The notes under the pieces were generated by a model. The model ran no database searches. It worked only from the letters and a program-made list of their open reading frames with translations, and was not told the DNA's origin. Below, piece after piece: positions 8,448-16,229 of a DNA stretch of 27,028 nt (within the stretch, counting starts at the first letter, position 1; each line of letters opens with the position of its first letter). The DNA is from Clostridia bacterium (lineage in GTDB: Bacteria; Bacillota; Clostridia; Oscillospirales; Acutalibacteraceae). The translations under genes and the position numbers were made by a program. Where the stretch lies: the NCBI GenBank assembly GCA_900770255.1, contig CAAGJN010000008.1, forward strand, positions 1-27,028, written 5' to 3'.

Positions 8448-8934
8448 TCCGATCGGCCTCCTTTCTTTTGTCGTTCAATATCTCCTTGACCTTTTGCGGG
8501 GTAAGGCTGCCGTAAGTTTGCGAATTTATCATCATGACAGGGGAGAGCGAGCAGCAGCCAAGACATGCAACTGTTTTAAGAGTAAACAGTCCGTCCTTAG
8601 TTGTCTCTCCGTCTTTGATCCCCAGCGCTTCAAAAACAGCTTTTTCTATCATCTCGGAGCCGTTCACATGACAGGCGGTGCCCTGGCAGAGCATGATAAA
8701 ATATCTGCCTACAGGTTTAAACCTGAACTGGGTGTAGAATGTTGCAACGCCGAACACGGTCGCAGGCGCTATGCCGAGTTCGATCGCGGCATAGCTCAGC
8801 GCGTCCTCGGGTAGATAGCCGTATACGCCCTGTACCTCCTGCAGCACGGTTATAAGGGAACCCTCTGTGTTCTTGTATTTGTCTATGATAGGTTCTATAA
8901 GTGTAAGATCGCTTGTCTGCGCCTTGACGTCCAT
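8440..8934 (-). CDS. NuoE-like 2Fe-2S thioredoxin-fold subunit (HydC/HndA/StnA-like)
   Basis: A 164-residue small subunit that pairs with NuoF-type flavoproteins. A helical N-terminus (~1-75) is followed by a thioredoxin-like 2Fe-2S domain with the NuoE ligand pattern: Cys83 and Cys88 (C-x4-C), then Cys124 and Cys128 (C-x3-C) within CLGCCSLSP. The frame is open upstream to 9060, but the promoter at 8965-8993 lies in that part. ATG 8934, with GGAGGAG 5 nt upstream, is therefore the start. First gene of a tightly packed three-gene operon, overlapping the next gene by 8 bp. In complexes of known structure this 2Fe-2S centre sits beside the NuoF FMN and takes part in bifurcation. Confidence 0.95.
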   Translation of the reverse strand: MDVKAQTSDLTLIEPIIDKYKNTEGSLITVLQEVQGVYGYLPEDALSYAAIELGIAPATVFGVATFYTQFRFKPVGRYFIMLCQGTACHVNGSEMIEKAVFEALGIKDGETTKDGLFTLKTVACLGCCSLSPVMMINSQTYGSLTPQKVKEILNDKRKEADRNV

Positions 8935-8964
8935 AATTTCTCCTCCGTAAACGCCGTTTTTTAA

Positions 8965-8993
8965 ATTATACGCTATGAAAAAAACCATTTCAA
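8965..8993 (-). promoter_or_regulatory. Promoter of the NuoE/NuoF/NfnB-like redox operon
   Basis: Minus strand TTGAAA (8988-8993), a 17-bp spacer and TATAAT (8965-8970), giving a leader of about 25 nt before ATG 8934. No clear Rex-type inverted repeat is visible around it. Confidence 0.85.
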
Positions 8994-9054
8994 TAGCAAA
9001 CGGGCACTTACCGATATGTAAAATAAGGACTTTTTGTTTTGTGCATTCTGCGCG

Positions 9055-9083
9055 TTGCAAAGAACGTGATTCTATTGTATTAT
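9055..9083 (+). promoter_or_regulatory. Promoter of the metallophosphoesterase gene
   Basis: TTGCAA (9055-9060), a 17-bp spacer and TATTAT (9078-9083), about 34 bp before ATG 9117. It is back-to-back with the redox operon promoter. Confidence 0.7.
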
Positions 9084-9116
9084 TATTTCATAATGATGTA
9101 TGTGGAGGAATATCCG

Positions 9117-10832
9117 ATGAAAAAACTTGTATCAGTACTGCTAGCTGCTGTTGTCGTGACAGCCTCAGCCGCAGTCCCGATAAGTGCCGCTGAAACGGAT
9201 GATAGCGTCCTCGGCATCGCCGTTGCATCCGACCTGCACTATGAAGCTCCGGAAGAGGAACTCGAGGGATCAATAGATGACGAGATATATTGGTACGCCA
9301 ACCGCCGTGCCGAGATGTCAAATGAGAGTGGTTTCATCATTGACGAGTTTCTCAGGCAGTGCGCCGAAAACGACGAGTGCGATTATGTCCTCATTTCGGG
9401 CGATCTTGCAAATAATGGACGCAGGAGACCCGAGGATCATGAAACAATAGCAAAAAAGCTTGCCGATTTTGAGAAAGAGAGCGGCAAATCCGTATTCGTT
9501 ATTGACGGCAACCATGACGTCGGCACGACCGGTACGACAGTTGAACTTTTTAAAGAAATATATGCGGACTTCGGCTATAATGAAGCTCTGACGGTTGACG
9601 AAAAGACTTGTTCTTACACCGTTGATCTCGGTGAAAAGTACAGGCTCATTGCGCTTGACACCTGCGATCCCTCCGTTTCGACTGCTGACGGCATGAATAC
9701 AGAGCGACTCGACTGGGTGCGCTGCCAGGTGAAGGTTGCAAAATCCGATGGAAGATATCCGATAGTCATGATGCATCATAATCTGCTCGATCATCTTCCC
9801 ATGCAGAGGATACTAAGTAAAAATTTTATTATAAAGTTCCATTTTACAACGGCCGAAATGTTTGCAGACTGGGGCGTTAAATTAGTTTTTTCGGGCCATG
9901 AGCACTGCAGCGACGCCACATCTTATACGAGCGCTCTCGGCAACGTCATATACGATTTTGCCACCACCTCGCTTATCATGTATCCACTTGAGTACAGATT
10001 CGTGACCCTTACTGACAGCGTGATAAAATACGAAGCAAAAACAATAGACCGAATAGACACCGATGCGCTCACCTCTACGGTTAAAGGCTATTCCGAAAAG
10101 CAGATAGATCTTATGAATGCGGGGCTCAACGCATATGCTAAGGGCTTTTTCAAGCAAGGCATAAAATACAGGCTTTCAAAGAACCTTTCAGCCGAGGGTA
10201 TGGGTGTCGAGGAAGACAGCGCATTCTATCCGCTTGTCGATAAAGCTGTTAAAACGCTCAATGATTTGCTGAATATGCCGCTCTATGGCGAAAACAGCGT
10301 GCAGGAGCTTGCAAAAAAATATAATATCGACATACCTGACAGCGAATATAAAAATGCATGGGATCTTGCTACCGAACTCGTTGCCGCGCACTACAGCGGC
10401 GGAGAGAGCTTTGAGCTTGACAGCACGGAGGTTACGATACTTCTGAGAACTGTTTCTTTGATACTCAAAACTGAGCTGACGACCTTCACAGACACAGAGT
10501 TTACCCGTGCGGCGGCGCAGCTTATAAAAATGTTCGGTACTGCTCCGGCAATAGACGCTCTCGAAAATGCTGCCGATTCGGTTTACGGCGGAATAAATCC
10601 GGGCGAATATTTTATAATAGCGCTTGTTTCTCCGCTGCTCTATGAGTTTGCCTTCGATTCGGACGGAGTGGACGACAATAACGGCAGCATTCCGGGCTAC
10701 GGTGAGTCGGGCGTCAGGCAGAATCTTGACAATATCGGAATCAACGCCGAAGCCAAGATAAGACTGCTTCAGAAATATGTTGCGATGTTCCTCGACTATA
10801 TCTCAAAAATGGTGGGTTCTGCCGGAAAATAA
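9117..10832 (+). CDS. Secreted calcineurin-like metallophosphoesterase
   Basis: A 571-residue exported enzyme. Residues 1-24 form a classical signal peptide (MKK, hydrophobic core, then AVPISA^AE). The catalytic domain has the five metallophosphoesterase blocks: ASDLH (Asp39, His41), SGDLANNG (Asp96), DGNHD (130-134), MMHHN, and SGHEH. These ligate a two-metal centre that hydrolyses phosphomono- or diesters. After ~residue 290 comes ~280 residues of mostly helical sequence I cannot assign. No lipobox, LPxTG or SLH domain is seen, so it is likely released or loosely wall-bound. ATG 9117 has GGAGG about 10 nt upstream; the in-frame start at 9039 lies before the promoter and is rejected. Single gene, transcribed divergently from the redox operon. 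Substrate unknown. Confidence 0.88.
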   Translation: MKKLVSVLLAAVVVTASAAVPISAAETDDSVLGIAVASDLHYEAPEEELEGSIDDEIYWYANRRAEMSNESGFIIDEFLRQCAENDECDYVLISGDLANNGRRRPEDHETIAKKLADFEKESGKSVFVIDGNHDVGTTGTTVELFKEIYADFGYNEALTVDEKTCSYTVDLGEKYRLIALDTCDPSVSTADGMNTERLDWVRCQVKVAKSDGRYPIVMMHHNLLDHLPMQRILSKNFIIKFHFTTAEMFADWGVKLVFSGHEHCSDATSYTSALGNVIYDFATTSLIMYPLEYRFVTLTDSVIKYEAKTIDRIDTDALTSTVKGYSEKQIDLMNAGLNAYAKGFFKQGIKYRLSKNLSAEGMGVEEDSAFYPLVDKAVKTLNDLLNMPLYGENSVQELAKKYNIDIPDSEYKNAWDLATELVAAHYSGGESFELDSTEVTILLRTVSLILKTELTTFTDTEFTRAAAQLIKMFGTAPAIDALENAADSVYGGINPGEYFIIALVSPLLYEFAFDSDGVDDNNGSIPGYGESGVRQNLDNIGINAEAKIRLLQKYVAMFLDYISKMVGSAGK

Positions 10833-10925
10833 ATCCATAGCTTAGGCATTTATAAAAATTTAGCCTCTAAAGACATTTTTGCATTGCGAGTGAGAGGTTA
10901 CAAAAAGCGAAAAAACAGAAAAACG

Positions 10926-10966
10926 CAGAGAGCGGAAGATAATTTTCCGCTCTCTGTATTTTTATA
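10926..10966. terminator. Bidirectional terminator between phosphoesterase and tldE
   Basis: A 12-bp perfect stem CAGAGAGCGGAA / TTCCGCTCTCTG (10926-10937 and 10945-10956) followed by TATTTTTAT on the + strand. On the minus strand the hairpin is followed by CGTTTTTC and another T run. It ends both convergent transcripts. Confidence 0.88.
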
Positions 10967-10979
10967 AAGCGAAAGAGCC

Positions 10980-11014
10980 GCGCCTGCGGACTATCAACCA
11001 CATCCGCAGGGCGC
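10980..11014. other. Second GC-rich hairpin in the convergent gap
   Basis: GCGCCTGCGGA (10980-10990) pairs with TCCGCAGGGCGC (11003-11014) with one bulged base, around a 12-nt loop. No T run follows directly on either strand. The 10833-11182 gap otherwise holds only the terminator at 10926 and no gene I can support. Confidence 0.5.
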
Positions 11015-11182
11015 GACCCCGTCAAAGGCAGCAAATGTTGAAATGCGCTGTTAAAAGACAAGAGAAATAAGAAATCTTTCAAAACGTTCAGCGACTCGAA
11101 ATAATATCAACTTTGGCTGCCATCATCATTATGTGTATTCGCCGGCCTATAATACATCCGGCAGCTTGGAAATTTTTGAAAT

Positions 11183-12481
11183 TTATTTGCCCGATACCGT
11201 GACTCCGTCAAATTCAGCCCATGGCATGAAAGACATGCCGTCTGTTTCCTGCTCTTTTGATATAGCGACGATATTGTTAAGCATGTCAATGATATTGCCG
11301 CTTATCATCGTTTCGCTGACGGCAGACCCTATCCGGCCGTTTTCAATAATAAAGCTGTTTTTGGCAACGCCTGAAAAATCTCCGTTTGTGGACGGATGGC
11401 CGCCGGAAAAGCGGTTTATTATAAGCCCTTTGTCGATGCCCTTTATCATATCCTCAAGCGAGGTGTCGCCGGGCAGGACCTCGAGATTGTCGCCGCTGTT
11501 GAGAGAGCGGGGAAAACCCGTCTTGTTCGCGCCGTACTGCGAGAGAATGAATGTATTGAGCACGCCGTCCTTGATAATGTCAATGTCTTCTGCGGGGTAG
11601 CCGTCCGAGGTGAAGCGCTGACCGACTACCGTGCGGCTGTCCGTCGGAACGCTGCGCAGAGTAAGCTTATCGCTTGCTACCTTCGTTCCCAGCGAATTTT
11701 TCCACGGTGACGTTCCGTCGATGAGCACGCCATCGGACGCAAAGTTGCCGAGTGCTGTTGCAAGCAGCTCATTGAAGCAGTCGGGGGAGTAGATAACCTT
11801 TCCGACAAATTTTTCTTCCGGTGATACGGTGTCTATCTGTTTTTCGCTGTCCTCAAGCAGCTGTCTCTGCATACCGGCGTCCATAAAAGGTTTGTCAAGG
11901 CTGTCAAGCGCGCAGAAATAGCCGTTAAACGATGAGGACTTTTCGCCTTCGTGAGCGGAAAACATGGAGTTGAACGAGTATTCGCCGTGCTCATATCTGA
12001 GCTTTGTGCCGTTCGTGTTCATGTAGAGCTTTTCACTGTGCTCATAGTCCGATATGAGCTGCTCAAGAATGATCTTCGGATATTCCTCCTTCGTCTGTTT
12101 AAGAAACTCCTCTATGCGGTCAAACAGCTTGTCGAGATCGGGTTCAAACACGCCGGTCCTGTATTCAGCCTGTGCTGTGAACGGAGCAATTTGTTCCGCG
12201 CTGTCGGCTACGGAAGAATCCGCCGCCGCAAGGCATTGAGCCGCAGCTGCGTCTATTGCCTCCTCGGTAGCCTGGTTGATGCTCATAACGCCCTTTTTGC
12301 CGCCTTTGAGCGCTTTCATTGATATCGAGGTGTTAAAGGTCGAGCGCATCAGACTGAATTTACCGCCGTCAACGTTAAGCTCATCTTTTTTGCTTCTGAC
12401 AACGGTGCATTGCGCGTCGTCTGCTCCGCAGGCCTTGAGCGCCCCGAGTGTATATTCTGCGATCTCATATATATCAGTCAT
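11183..12481 (-). CDS. pmbA: TldE/PmbA family metalloprotease partner subunit
   Basis: A 432-residue member of the TldD/TldE (PmbA) family. It has the family arrangement of a variable N-terminal half and a conserved C-terminal half, including NSGDNLEVLPGDTSLEDMI, then INRFSGGHPSTNGDFSG, then SFIIENG. It lacks the HExxxH zinc motif, as expected for the TldE/PmbA partner, which builds the heterodimer with TldD that cleaves unfolded peptides. Two nearby ATGs exist. AGGAG is 3 nt from ATG 12487 but 9 nt from ATG 12481, so 12481 is chosen; the difference is two residues. It lies directly downstream of tldD (17-nt gap), whose TGA abuts the ribosome site. Established roles of such pairs include antitoxin turnover and microcin B17 leader removal; no such client is visible here. 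Confidence 0.92.
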   Translation of the reverse strand: MTDIYEIAEYTLGALKACGADDAQCTVVRSKKDELNVDGGKFSLMRSTFNTSISMKALKGGKKGVMSINQATEEAIDAAAAQCLAAADSSVADSAEQIAPFTAQAEYRTGVFEPDLDKLFDRIEEFLKQTKEEYPKIILEQLISDYEHSEKLYMNTNGTKLRYEHGEYSFNSMFSAHEGEKSSSFNGYFCALDSLDKPFMDAGMQRQLLEDSEKQIDTVSPEEKFVGKVIYSPDCFNELLATALGNFASDGVLIDGTSPWKNSLGTKVASDKLTLRSVPTDSRTVVGQRFTSDGYPAEDIDIIKDGVLNTFILSQYGANKTGFPRSLNSGDNLEVLPGDTSLEDMIKGIDKGLIINRFSGGHPSTNGDFSGVAKNSFIIENGRIGSAVSETMISGNIIDMLNNIVAISKEQETDGMSFMPWAEFDGVTVSGK

Positions 12482-12498
12482 GTTCATTCACTCCTCTC

Positions 12499-13881
12499 TC
12501 AGCGTCCGCCGATGCTGACCTTGCACTTGACTGCAGGGCCGCCCATGCCGACAGGCATCGGCTGTTTCTTGCCGCACATGCCGGAGCAGGTCCATACCAT
12601 ATCGTCAGAGAGCATATCAACCGTCTTGAGCATATCGAACGCTATTCCAGATATCGTGGTGTCACGTATCGCGCGTCCGAGCTTGCCGTGCTTTATCTCA
12701 TAGCCCATGCATACGCCGAACATGAATTCTCCGGTCGTGTCCGCCTGGCCGTTGTTAGTCTCAGTGAGAAAATATCCGTCATCGATGGAGGAGATCATAT
12801 CTTCGAGCTTGTCTTTGCCGGGCAGGATAGCTGTGTTTCGCATCCTGATCAGCGGCTCGTCTGAGAATGAAAATGCTCTGACGTTGCCCTGCGGTTTTAC
12901 ACCAAAGTGCTCCGCGCTCTCGCGGCTATTCATGTAGCCGCAAAGTATTCCGTCCTTTATGAGAACAGCGTCCTCTGCGGGTGTGCCCTCGTCATCGACG
13001 AGTACCGGCAGGGGCGCGGACGAGCCGTCGGGCAGCGTGTGTGCAAAGTCCACCATTGTTATAAGCGGGCTTGCAACTTGTCTGTTCATGCAGTGCGCCG
13101 CGACTGAGCCGCCGAGCACGAGATCAGCTTCGACCGTGTGGCCGACTGCCTCGTGGGCGAGAATACCTGCGAGGTTCGGGTGCATGACGACGTCACGATA
13201 TCCGGCGTCGGCATAGACGCCTTCGGCCTTTTTCATCAGATTTTCATAGAGCTCGTCTATTCCGTCAAACAGCTTGTCAGGCGTTGTGAACACATCTGCG
13301 AAAAAGCCCCGGCTACCGAACACTTTATATAGCTCAACGTTTGTGCCGTCAGCCGCTTCTGCGGTCAGAAAGACGTAGACAAAGCTGCGGGGCACAAGCG
13401 AATATGAATCGTAGCCGTCATTGACTATCAGACGCTTTTCCATCGAATCCGCCTTGACGCTCACCGAGCGGCTGACAAGATCGGGATATTTATCTGCGAT
13501 ATATTTGTCAACAGCCTTTGCAAAATCAATATAAATTTTCTGCTCACAGTCATTTATATCACCGCTCATGGTTTTGACGCCGTAGGGTATTGAGGGAAGG
13601 GGAGCGACGTTATGACCGGCTCTTGAGCTAAGGAAGAGCGCGTTGTCGCCTGCGGCTTTGAGTACGCTTTTGATGCTCTCATCCGAATATTCGGCGCTCG
13701 ATGCAAAACCGTATACTCCGTTTTTATAGACCCGCGCATTTATCCCGCTTTTTTCCGTGCGGACATTGCTTACAAGATTGCCGCCGAGCATCGCTACGCT
13801 GCGCGATGTGTTCACCTGCGCCCGCAGCTCCGTATGGTCGTTTAGCAAAGACCTGTGCGGCGAAAGCATATCTTTTATCAT
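12499..13881 (-). CDS. tldD: TldD family zinc metalloprotease
   Basis: A 460-residue catalytic subunit of the TldD/TldE protease. The zinc site is AHEAVGHTVEAD with His243, Glu244 and His248. The conserved tail includes TNNGQADTTGEFMFG and the Cys-containing WTCSGMCGKKQPMPVG. The heterodimer admits only unfolded polypeptides. The start ATG 13881 has AAGGAG 7 nt upstream and lies just after a recognisable promoter; the longer frame to 13899 is not supported. It forms a two-gene operon with pmbA and is divergent from the HAD phosphatase. No RiPP precursor, cyclase or toxin-antitoxin pair was found beside it, so a housekeeping proteolytic role is most likely. Confidence 0.95.
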   Translation of the reverse strand: MIKDMLSPHRSLLNDHTELRAQVNTSRSVAMLGGNLVSNVRTEKSGINARVYKNGVYGFASSAEYSDESIKSVLKAAGDNALFLSSRAGHNVAPLPSIPYGVKTMSGDINDCEQKIYIDFAKAVDKYIADKYPDLVSRSVSVKADSMEKRLIVNDGYDSYSLVPRSFVYVFLTAEAADGTNVELYKVFGSRGFFADVFTTPDKLFDGIDELYENLMKKAEGVYADAGYRDVVMHPNLAGILAHEAVGHTVEADLVLGGSVAAHCMNRQVASPLITMVDFAHTLPDGSSAPLPVLVDDEGTPAEDAVLIKDGILCGYMNSRESAEHFGVKPQGNVRAFSFSDEPLIRMRNTAILPGKDKLEDMISSIDDGYFLTETNNGQADTTGEFMFGVCMGYEIKHGKLGRAIRDTTISGIAFDMLKTVDMLSDDMVWTCSGMCGKKQPMPVGMGGPAVKCKVSIGGR

Positions 13882-13918
13882 ATAACTTCTCCTTTGCAAG
13901 TTACTGTTTCAAGAATAT

Positions 13919-13946
13919 AGTATACCACTAATATGAATTTTTTCAA
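13919..13946 (-). promoter_or_regulatory. Promoter of the tldD-pmbA operon
   Basis: Minus strand TTGAAA (13941-13946), a 16-bp spacer and TATACT (13919-13924), about 37 bp before ATG 13881. Confidence 0.75.
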
Positions 13947-13976
13947 CTTGATGAAGGGCAAAATCTACCTTTTCAA

Positions 13977-14005
13977 TTGACTTTGAATGTGTCAGATGTT
14001 ATTAT
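13977..14005 (+). promoter_or_regulatory. Promoter of the HAD phosphatase gene
   Basis: TTGACT (13977-13982), a 17-bp spacer and TATTAT (14000-14005). The predicted RNA start near 14012 excludes the in-frame ATG at 13977 as start. Confidence 0.8.
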
Positions 14006-14027
14006 TTTACCGCGAAAAAATTCAAAC

Positions 14028-14032
14028 GGAGG
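14028..14032 (+). promoter_or_regulatory. Ribosome binding site that fixes a TTG start
   Basis: GGAGG at 14028-14032 lies 7 nt before TTG 14040, which is in frame with the HAD gene. The only in-frame ATG nearby on the transcript is at 14058, too far from this site and only five residues before the catalytic DFDGTL. Confidence 0.65.
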
Positions 14033-14039
14033 TTCTGCA

Positions 14040-14843
14040 TTGGGAAAATTTGAAAAGATGCTCATTGCGAGCGATTTTGACGGTACGCTGAAAAACGACG
14101 ACGGAGTCATAACCGACGACGTTAAAGAGGCAATAGCCGGATATATATCAGAGGGCGGATATTTCACCGTCTGCACAGGCAGAACATATCAGGGCTTTCA
14201 TCTGTATGACCCCGCTTATATCAATGCGCCCGTGCTGTTGACAAACGGCTCTATGGCATACGACTATGCAAAAGACGAGACAGTGTTTATAAACGGTATT
14301 GAAGAGGCGGAGGGCGTTGAGTTCGTGCGTGCGATAATGGAGAAATTTCCCGACGTGTCTATCGAGATGTATCCGTTTAACAGCACATATGCTATCAATC
14401 TTGACGATACCTCGCATCGCCATTTCACAAGCCAGGGTATACCGTATGAGGTTATCTCAGACCCGTCGCAGGCAAAGTTCCCGTGGGCAAAGGCGATGTT
14501 TGCAGCCGGCGATAAGTCTCAGGAGGTACAGAGGTTCATGCGTGAAAATTTCGATGATCCTGCTTTTCTGCCGACGAACGGCGGATATATCGAGGTTATA
14601 AAAAAAGGCTCCGATAAGGGCGCGGGCCTGCTCGCGCTCGCCGACTCGCTCGGAGTGCCGCATGACAGAACCTTTGCCGTCGGCGACGGCTATAACGATA
14701 TTGAGATGCTCGTCGCGGCAAAGGGCGGTTTTGTGCCGGAAAACGGCTCTCCTGAGGCTCTTGAACACGCCGATTATGTTGTGCGTTCAAACAATGACGG
14801 CGCGGTTGCAAATGTTATAGAAATACTTGATAAAATACTGTGA
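14040..14843 (+). CDS. HAD-superfamily (Cof/HAD-IIB) sugar-phosphate phosphatase
   Basis: A 267-residue cytoplasmic phosphatase of the Cof-like HAD-IIB type. Motif I is SDFDGTL with nucleophile Asp12 and Asp14. Motif II is the Thr/Ser region around CTGRT, including VLLTNGS. Motif III is a Lys in IKKGSDKGAGL, and motif IV is AVGDGYNDIEML. A cap domain of roughly 100 residues sits between motifs II and III, as usual for IIB enzymes, which dephosphorylate sugar phosphates and related metabolites. The start is taken as TTG 14040 from the GGAGG 7 nt upstream and the promoter at 13977-14005. Single gene, divergent from tldD. No terminator is clear before the next promoter at 14868. Substrate not predictable. 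Confidence 0.9.
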   Translation: MGKFEKMLIASDFDGTLKNDDGVITDDVKEAIAGYISEGGYFTVCTGRTYQGFHLYDPAYINAPVLLTNGSMAYDYAKDETVFINGIEEAEGVEFVRAIMEKFPDVSIEMYPFNSTYAINLDDTSHRHFTSQGIPYEVISDPSQAKFPWAKAMFAAGDKSQEVQRFMRENFDDPAFLPTNGGYIEVIKKGSDKGAGLLALADSLGVPHDRTFAVGDGYNDIEMLVAAKGGFVPENGSPEALEHADYVVRSNNDGAVANVIEILDKIL

Positions 14844-14867
14844 TGTCGCTTTATTTTTTCGATTGTC

Positions 14868-14896
14868 TTGAAGAAAGCAATGTAAAGTATTATAAT
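14868..14896 (+). promoter_or_regulatory. Promoter of the GH109-kinase-GH4 operon
   Basis: TTGAAG (14868-14873), a 17-bp spacer and a perfect TATAAT (14891-14896), giving a leader of about 55 nt before ATG 14958. Confidence 0.8.
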
Positions 14897-14957
14897 AATA
14901 TTCTACAGAATGTGTGAATGTGTCGTAAAACGTCAAATACCCCCGGAGGAGATATCA

Positions 14958-16229
14958 ATGGAGATAAAACAGACCAATTTTGCAGTCATCGGTCTCGGAG
15001 GACGCGGCTGCGGCAATCTCGGCGAGCTTATCAGCATAGAGGGCGTCAAGGTCGTCGCTGTTTGCGATAAATATGAGGACAGGGCGCGCCGCGGAGTTCA
15101 GATAGTCAAAGAAAAAACCGGTGAGGAGCCGGCAATGTATCTTGACTACAAAGAGCTGCTGAAGCGCGATGATATCAAGGCTGTTATGGTCGCTACAACA
15201 TGGATAACACACGCGCGAATTGCCGTTGACTGTATGAGAGCGGGCAAGCACGTTGCAATTGAGGTCGGCGGAGCTTCTTCAATCGAGGAATGCTGGCAGC
15301 TTGTCAGAGCCTCTGAGGAGACCGGCAAATTCTGCATGCTGCTTGAAAATTGCTGTTACGACCGCAACGAGATGGCGCTGCTGCGTATGATGCGCGAAGG
15401 AGTTTTCGGTGAGATAGTACACATGCAGGGCGGCTATGAACACGATCTCAGGGATGAGATAGGACTCGGCCGCGAGAACCGCCACGGCAGAATACATAAT
15501 TTCAAGAACCGCAACGGCGAGCTCTATCCGACGCATCAGCTCGGACCGATCGCAAAGGCGCTGCATATAAACCGCGGCAACCGCTTTATGACCCTCACAT
15601 CTATGGCCAGCAAAGCCTGCGGCCTCAACACATGGCTCAGAAACACTCAGGGCGAGGATTATGATCTTGCCGACTATAAGTTTGCTCAGGGCGATATAGT
15701 TACGACTATGATAAAGTGCGCCCACGGCGAAACGGTCACCCTTGTCCATGACTGCACGCTCCCGCGTCCGTATTCGCGCAACTACAAAATTCACGGTACC
15801 CGCGCAGTCTATAACGAGGACGCAAAGGGAATATATATTGACGGCGTTACCAGGCACGAAGAGGGCGACTGGATGCACAGCTGGGAGAGCTTTGAAAAGT
15901 ACCGCGACAAGTATGAGCATCCGCTTTGGAAAAAGTACGCAATCGAGAGCGAGAAGCACGGCCACGGCGGCATGGATTATCTCGTTTTCTCAGCCTTTGT
16001 TGAGAGTGCGATGTACGATCTTGAACCGCCGATCGATGTTTATGACGCCGCTGCGTGGATGTCGATAACCTGCCTTTCGGAGCAGTCGATAGCAATGGGC
16101 AGCATGCCGGTACCCGTGCCGGATTTCACGAACGGTATGTGGATAGACAGAGAGCCCGCAAGGCGCAGCAGATATAATGCTGAGGAGATCTGCGAAGAAT
16201 TTTTTGACGATGAGGAGAAAAATCAATGA
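14958..16229 (+). CDS. Gfo/Idh/MocA-family NAD-dependent oxidoreductase, GH109-like glycosidase
   Basis: A 423-residue protein. Residues ~6-100 are an NAD(H) Rossmann domain with VIGLGGRGCG (10-19) and GKHVAIEVG (97-104), typical of Gfo/Idh/MocA. The middle resembles GH109 enzymes: MLLENCCY, then FGEIVHMQGGYEHDLR, then NRNGELYPTHQLGP (185-197), in which the His is a candidate catalytic residue. GH109 members use NAD+ catalytically to cleave alpha-N-acetylgalactosaminides and some other glycosides by a redox-neutral route. No signal peptide or Tat motif is visible, so it should act in the cytoplasm on imported sugars. ATG 14958 has GGAGGA 7 nt upstream. It overlaps the kinase start by 4 bp (ATGA), indicating coupling. 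A plain sugar dehydrogenase remains possible. Confidence 0.75.
   Translation: MEIKQTNFAVIGLGGRGCGNLGELISIEGVKVVAVCDKYEDRARRGVQIVKEKTGEEPAMYLDYKELLKRDDIKAVMVATTWITHARIAVDCMRAGKHVAIEVGGASSIEECWQLVRASEETGKFCMLLENCCYDRNEMALLRMMREGVFGEIVHMQGGYEHDLRDEIGLGRENRHGRIHNFKNRNGELYPTHQLGPIAKALHINRGNRFMTLTSMASKACGLNTWLRNTQGEDYDLADYKFAQGDIVTTMIKCAHGETVTLVHDCTLPRPYSRNYKIHGTRAVYNEDAKGIYIDGVTRHEEGDWMHSWESFEKYRDKYEHPLWKKYAIESEKHGHGGMDYLVFSAFVESAMYDLEPPIDVYDAAAWMSITCLSEQSIAMGSMPVPVPDFTNGMWIDREPARRSRYNAEEICEEFFDDEEKNQ

Noticed and set aside
8935..9060. Longer NuoE-like start at 9060
   Set aside because: The extension covers the operon promoter at 8965-8993 and overlaps the divergent promoter; ATG 8934 has a strong ribosome site.
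10867..11082. Minus-strand ORF of 71 codons in the gap before tldE, considered as a peptide precursor
   Set aside because: It spans the bidirectional terminator and the second hairpin, has no ribosome site, and shows no leader-core pattern.
15279..15965. Minus-strand ORF of 228 codons inside the GH109-like gene
   Set aside because: Antisense shadow of a clear coding gene; its length reflects codon bias on the other strand.
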